A stretch of 64,000 nt of DNA from an uncultured Desulfobacteraceae bacterium (GTDB taxonomy: Bacteria > Desulfobacterota > Desulfobacteria > Desulfobacterales > Desulfatirhabdiaceae). Each line of letters starts with the position of its first letter. Position 1 is the first letter of the stretch. The translations under genes were made by a program, and so were the position numbers. The notes beneath the pieces are model-generated. The model was not told where the DNA came from. It saw nothing but the letters and a program-made list of their open reading frames with translations, and made no database searches. Positions 60,740 through 64,000 of the stretch are shown here, piece after piece. The stretch spans positions 38,064 to 102,063 of the forward strand of contig CAJBLH010000013.1 of the NCBI GenBank assembly GCA_903953895.1. Reading direction: 5' to 3'.

Positions 60740-60973
60740 TCAGTGAAGGACTTCCGGAAACTGTCGAAGGACATCTGCTGCCGAAGCATGATTCTGAAAG
60801 ACCATTCGCCGGTAATCCATGATTCTTTTAGACAATTCTTCCACAGGTTCCTTGACCATCAGCCGATCCCTGTTCGTAAATGTGATCAGGGTATCGGGCG
60901 TAGCTTGAACCGATTGAATTTTTTCGGCATTCACTACCATTTCGATATTGTTCAGGCGGGTTACCTTGATCAT
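60740..60973 (-). CDS. flbD: Flagellar protein FlbD
   Basis: The track runs from 61039, but the ATG at 60973 (MIKVTRLNNIEMVVNAEKIQ) with GAGGGAG about seven bases upstream begins the usual FlbD length of 77 residues. FlbD-type proteins carry the pattern TPDTLITFTNRDRLMVKEPVEEL. It is a small accessory protein often found beside the stator genes and flgE; its precise role is unclear. Confidence 0.85.
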   Translation of the reverse strand: MIKVTRLNNIEMVVNAEKIQSVQATPDTLITFTNRDRLMVKEPVEELSKRIMDYRRMVFQNHASAADVLRQFPEVLH

Positions 60974-61059
60974 AAATTTATCTCCCTCATCAATAACTGC
61001 AGAGTACAGCGGCCAGAGGCAAAACGCGGCCTCCGCCACTCCCTGGTTTAGGCTATGGA

Positions 61060-61866
61060 TTACCGTTTGATATTGACCAGTTCCTGCAGAATTTCATCGC
61101 TGGTGGTGATGACCTTGGAGTTGGCTGAAAACGCCCGCTGGGCAGTAATCATGTTGACGAACTCTTTGGCGATATCGACATTGGACATTTCAAGGGATGA
61201 TGTTTCGACCGCAAAGCCGGTTGTTGTACCTGGAACATCGATTGGATCCATGTCACCTTCCGTGGTCTTTATGTAAAGGTTGCCATTCGATTTTGCCATT
61301 ACAGAACTATCCGTCGTATCACATATTGCAATCTGAAATAAGTCTTCTCTAAGGCCTGAGGTTTTGTTATATGCTGAATATACGCCGTTATCGTCAACTA
61401 AGATATCCTGATATGTTGTCATATCAATTACGACTGCTTCAGTGGGTACTGGTGAGGACGGAACAGGAGTGTTGATTAAAAGATTTACTCCCTGAACCGC
61501 CATTCCATCAGAAGTCTGAAGATTACCACTTGAATCGAATTTGAATTCACCATCACGGGTATAGTAGGTTTTGTTACCATCCGAAACCATAAAAAATCCG
61601 TTGCCGGCTATAGCCATATCATAAGAACTCGATGTTCTTTGAATGGTCCCCTGCTGCCAATCATAGCGGAGGTCACCCGTCAACACCCCACTGCCGACTT
61701 CCTGGCCTGTAAATCCGCCGACCGATTGGTTGATCAGGTTCTCGAAAGAAAGTTCCGAAGACTTATACCCAGTGGTATTGACATTGGCAATATTGTCGCC
61801 GATAACAGCCATTCGCTGGGTACATGCGTTTAAACCGGATATTCCGGAATACATTGAACTCATCAT
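61060..61866 (-). CDS. flgE: Short FlgE-type hook protein
   Basis: This 268-residue protein has the rod/hook family N-terminus SGISGLNACTQRMAVIGDNIANVNTTGYKSSEL and the C-terminus SSLEMSNVDIAKEFVNMITAQRAF. Between them is a single small domain (YDMAIAGNGFFMVSDGNKTYYTRDGEFKF). Its place after flgD marks it as FlgE, although it is much shorter than the 400-or-more-residue hook proteins. RBS AGGAGG lies eight bases before the ATG. A second, longer hook gene could exist elsewhere; the window shows only this one. Confidence 0.75.
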   Translation of the reverse strand: MMSSMYSGISGLNACTQRMAVIGDNIANVNTTGYKSSELSFENLINQSVGGFTGQEVGSGVLTGDLRYDWQQGTIQRTSSSYDMAIAGNGFFMVSDGNKTYYTRDGEFKFDSSGNLQTSDGMAVQGVNLLINTPVPSSPVPTEAVVIDMTTYQDILVDDNGVYSAYNKTSGLREDLFQIAICDTTDSSVMAKSNGNLYIKTTEGDMDPIDVPGTTTGFAVETSSLEMSNVDIAKEFVNMITAQRAFSANSKVITTSDEILQELVNIKR

Positions 61867-61945
61867 ATGAACTACCTCCTGTGATTATTGATGCTGTATG
61901 TTATAAATCTGTCTCTGTAAAATCTATTGACCTGTTTTTTTTCGT

Positions 61946-62617
61946 CTACTCATTCGCCTGATCTGTCACCTCAATAATTGCTGAATAAGGTATTTCAATA
62001 TCCTTAGCCAGCAGGTAGGTACTGCCATCATGATAGCTGACCCCAGTCACCGTTACCTCGATATAGGCCGCTGTACTCATGATCTCTCCATCCTTGTTTT
62101 GGGCCTGAACCGAGAATGAATAAGTGTCGGCAGGCATTGAATTACCATTTTCATCTGTGCCGTCCCAGACAACACTCTGCGAACCAGCGCTCAACGCATC
62201 CATTTCGATTTTTTTGACGGTCGTACCGGTTGCATCTAAGATGCTTACATAAACCTTAGCCGCATCTTCGCCCAATTGGTACTGCACTTCGTATGTTTCT
62301 CCAGTACCCAACTCAAACATACTGCCGCTGGCTTTGATGGTTTTACCAACAAAAGTGACTGCTTGAGAATTATTGATGGATTGCTCGAATAATTGTAATA
62401 CCTGGATGTTCGAGTTAACATTCTGGAGTTGTTCCAAAGAGCTGAACTGCGCCAATTGGGTGACAAACTCCGTACTGTCCGCAGGATTCAGCGGGTCCTG
62501 GTTCTGAAGCTGGGTAACCAGAAGCTTCAAAAAATCATCTTTATCCAGCGTCTGACTACTTGCGCTGTATAAACTGTTTGTTGACGATGTGGAATCGCCG
62601 ATGGCTGAAGCCGTCAT
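61946..62617 (-). CDS. flgD: Flagellar hook capping protein FlgD
   Basis: This 223-residue protein has the FlgD N-terminus LDKDDFLKLLVTQLQNQDPLNPADSTEFVTQLAQFSSLEQLQN. The tudor-like and FnIII-like part has YEVQYQLGEDAAKVYVSILDATG, VWDGTDENGNSMPADTYSFSVQAQN. It caps the growing hook. It lies between flgE and fliK. Confidence 0.93.
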   Translation of the reverse strand: MTASAIGDSTSSTNSLYSASSQTLDKDDFLKLLVTQLQNQDPLNPADSTEFVTQLAQFSSLEQLQNVNSNIQVLQLFEQSINNSQAVTFVGKTIKASGSMFELGTGETYEVQYQLGEDAAKVYVSILDATGTTVKKIEMDALSAGSQSVVWDGTDENGNSMPADTYSFSVQAQNKDGEIMSTAAYIEVTVTGVSYHDGSTYLLAKDIEIPYSAIIEVTDQANE

Positions 62618-62677
62618 GGTTGCCCCCCCTCATATCGGGTACGATTAAACCCGAAAAATTATTCCGACATCTCATTA

Positions 62678-64000
62678 TCAGGCAAAATAATTCACAAGAG
62701 ATCCGCCTCTGGTGCCGGCCTGATCCAATGGTTCCGGCTCCTGCAATGCACTCTTGCCGTTAAGACCCTTACCACTTCCGTAGGCGGGTTCATGCCGAGC
62801 CTGCTTGAATGCACTGCCTTCATTCTGAGAAGAAGCAAAATCCGAGCCACCGGACATCAACATATCCACTTTTACTGAGTTAACGTTAATACCTTGATTT
62901 TGTAGCTCATTTTTGATCATAGACACCTGATTTTCAATCATCTCTTTCACGAGAGAATTTTCTGCCAGAATTTTGACACTCACCTGCTGGTGTTCTGTCG
63001 ACACATGTAGGCGGAGATGCCCCAGGGATTCGGGTTTCAGATCGATTCGAATCTCGGATCGCCCTGATTTAAAATCGGTAGCCGTTTTTTCCACAATCTG
63101 CTGCAACACTTCCGTCTCAAATGTCCGGCCTTCCACCCGAGATTCAGCGGGTGTTGAATTCACCCAGGGTGTCTTTTCGACCTGTCCTTCCTTGGCGTAG
63201 TTTATAGCCAAGTCTGCAAATTTCGGCTCTGATGGTTGAGCAGTTGAGTCCTTTTCAGCACCGAAAAATTTATCCGAGTTGTTTCCAGCCATAAACATAC
63301 TCGAAGTATCGTTATCATCGGCATTTGAAGTTTCAGCCGAAGTGACGACGATCCCACCGGTTTCGGCAGAATCTTTCTCAGAGTGGAATGAAGCAGATCT
63401 GGCTTTAACGGATTGAGGCCTATCGAGATCATTCTGCTGATCTGCAGGAAATTGTTCACTGGCGGTTGCATCCATAACCATGCTGTCGGCAGGAATTTTT
63501 TTCGCAAAATCCAAGTTCATATCAATGGCGTTTTTCTCTGCCGATTGACTATCATTCATCATATTCGGGATTGACTGCAGATCGCGTTGTTGCCTGTGCA
63601 TCTTGGGTGTTCCTTTGACCGGAACATCCTGTACCTGGACCGTACTTGATGCATCAGATTTCAAAGCACTCTCCGATTCTGATTCCAATGCTGTTACAAC
63701 ACTGAAATGCCGCACCCCTGCAAACACCGGCGGCGCCTTGACATCAACCCTCTGAGGCTGCACGGGTTCAGTAGAAACCGGCTCCAAAACCAATGATGAT
63801 TCAACCTGTTCTATCGGGTTCTTCCCCAACACTTCCACTGGAGCATCCTGTACCCGAGAAGCCGTACCGGAAACTTCTGCTCTCGATACCCCTGGCGATT
63901 CCGGAACTGTTCTCGAAACATTCTGACGCCACCCGGTAAATACCGGCGGAACCTTCACATCGACCCCATGAGACTGCACGGGCTCATCGGAAACCGGCGC
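62678..64000 (-). CDS. fliK: Flagellar hook-length control protein FliK, 5' end beyond window
   Basis: The frame is open to the right edge, so the true start is not seen; the track's start at 63979 is an internal GTG. The visible 440 residues end in the FliK hook-length domain (DLKPESLGHLRLHVS, MIENQVSMIKNELQNQGINV). Before it is a long Ser/Glu/Asp-rich region. The visible N-terminal part carries two copies of a repeat with PVSxEPVQ and VDVKxPPVFxG. The long disordered part is what measures hook length in other FliK proteins. It is the first visible gene of the flgD-flgE-flbD-stator operon. Confidence 0.9.
   Translation of the reverse strand, partial: APVSDEPVQSHGVDVKVPPVFTGWRQNVSRTVPESPGVSRAEVSGTASRVQDAPVEVLGKNPIEQVESSLVLEPVSTEPVQPQRVDVKAPPVFAGVRHFSVVTALESESESALKSDASSTVQVQDVPVKGTPKMHRQQRDLQSIPNMMNDSQSAEKNAIDMNLDFAKKIPADSMVMDATASEQFPADQQNDLDRPQSVKARSASFHSEKDSAETGGIVVTSAETSNADDNDTSSMFMAGNNSDKFFGAEKDSTAQPSEPKFADLAINYAKEGQVEKTPWVNSTPAESRVEGRTFETEVLQQIVEKTATDFKSGRSEIRIDLKPESLGHLRLHVSTEHQQVSVKILAENSLVKEMIENQVSMIKNELQNQGINVNSVKVDMLMSGGSDFASSQNEGSAFKQARHEPAYGSGKGLNGKSALQEPEPLDQAGTRGGSLVNYFA

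Overview
The window looks like the chromosome of a magnetotactic, flagellated bacterium of the Desulfobacterota (deltaproteobacterial) type. The reasons are: recognisable magnetosome genes (mamI, mamA, mamQ, mamB and a MamE/MamO hybrid with magnetochrome heme motifs), multiheme cytochromes, sigma-54 regulation, COG1433/DUF5320 metal-cofactor proteins, and a full polar-flagellum export and chemotaxis gene set. The genus cannot be read from the sequence alone.

Region 1 (1-5.3 kb, all minus strand) is a magnetosome operon. In transcription order it holds mamI, mamA, a three-repeat cytochrome c, a tandem MamI-like protein, mamQ (LemA family), a multi-TM putative heme b protein, a 43-residue membrane peptide, mamB and a two-heme magnetochrome protein that runs off the left edge. 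Region 2 (5.3-6.5 kb) has no gene. It holds hairpin-forming intergenic repeats and ten perfect copies of an 11-bp unit.

Region 3 (6.5-16 kb, minus) starts at a PAS/AAA+ sigma-54 activator (14.6-16.0 kb). Below it are a perfect 18-bp inverted repeat, a good -24/-12 promoter and a long run of closely packed genes: COG1433 (NifX-like), DUF5320, a Gly/Cys-rich protein, a small membrane protein, a P-loop kinase, a zinc ribbon, a CDF transporter fused to a NifX-like domain, a START-like protein, and a PAS histidine kinase with a NarL-type regulator. A regulator without an output domain and an EcsC protein follow.

Region 4 (16.1-22.3 kb, plus strand) is a second magnetosome-type operon. It encodes a 5-TM/coiled-coil protein, a coiled-coil/OmpA protein, a MamEO protease (intact His-Asp-Ser triad, two heme motifs, TauE domain) and an overlapping gene for a Ycf46-like/ClpB-D1-like AAA+ ATPase.

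Region 5 (22.3-64 kb, nearly all minus) is the motility locus. It holds a YcgR-like PilZ protein, an NtrC-type regulator and hybrid kinase, cheW (plus strand), a degenerate CheD, flgL, motAB, flgK, cheB-X-Y, an HDOD protein, cheD-R-A, flgN-flgM, flgJ-I-H-A-G-F, fliA, flhG-F-A-B, fliR-Q-P-O-N-M-L, a second stator set with two MotB-like proteins, flbD, a short flgE, flgD and the 3' part of fliK. A sigma-54 promoter before flgF and a sigma-28 promoter before flgM fit the usual flagellar hierarchy. A structured ~110-bp repeat with terminal inverted ends lies between several of these transcription units.

Taken together, iron transport and crystal maturation (Mam proteins, CDF transporters, magnetochromes), a sigma-54-controlled metal-cofactor module and the motility machinery sit side by side, as suits magnetotaxis. 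No mamK, typical mamM or mamP is visible here; they may lie beyond the left edge.
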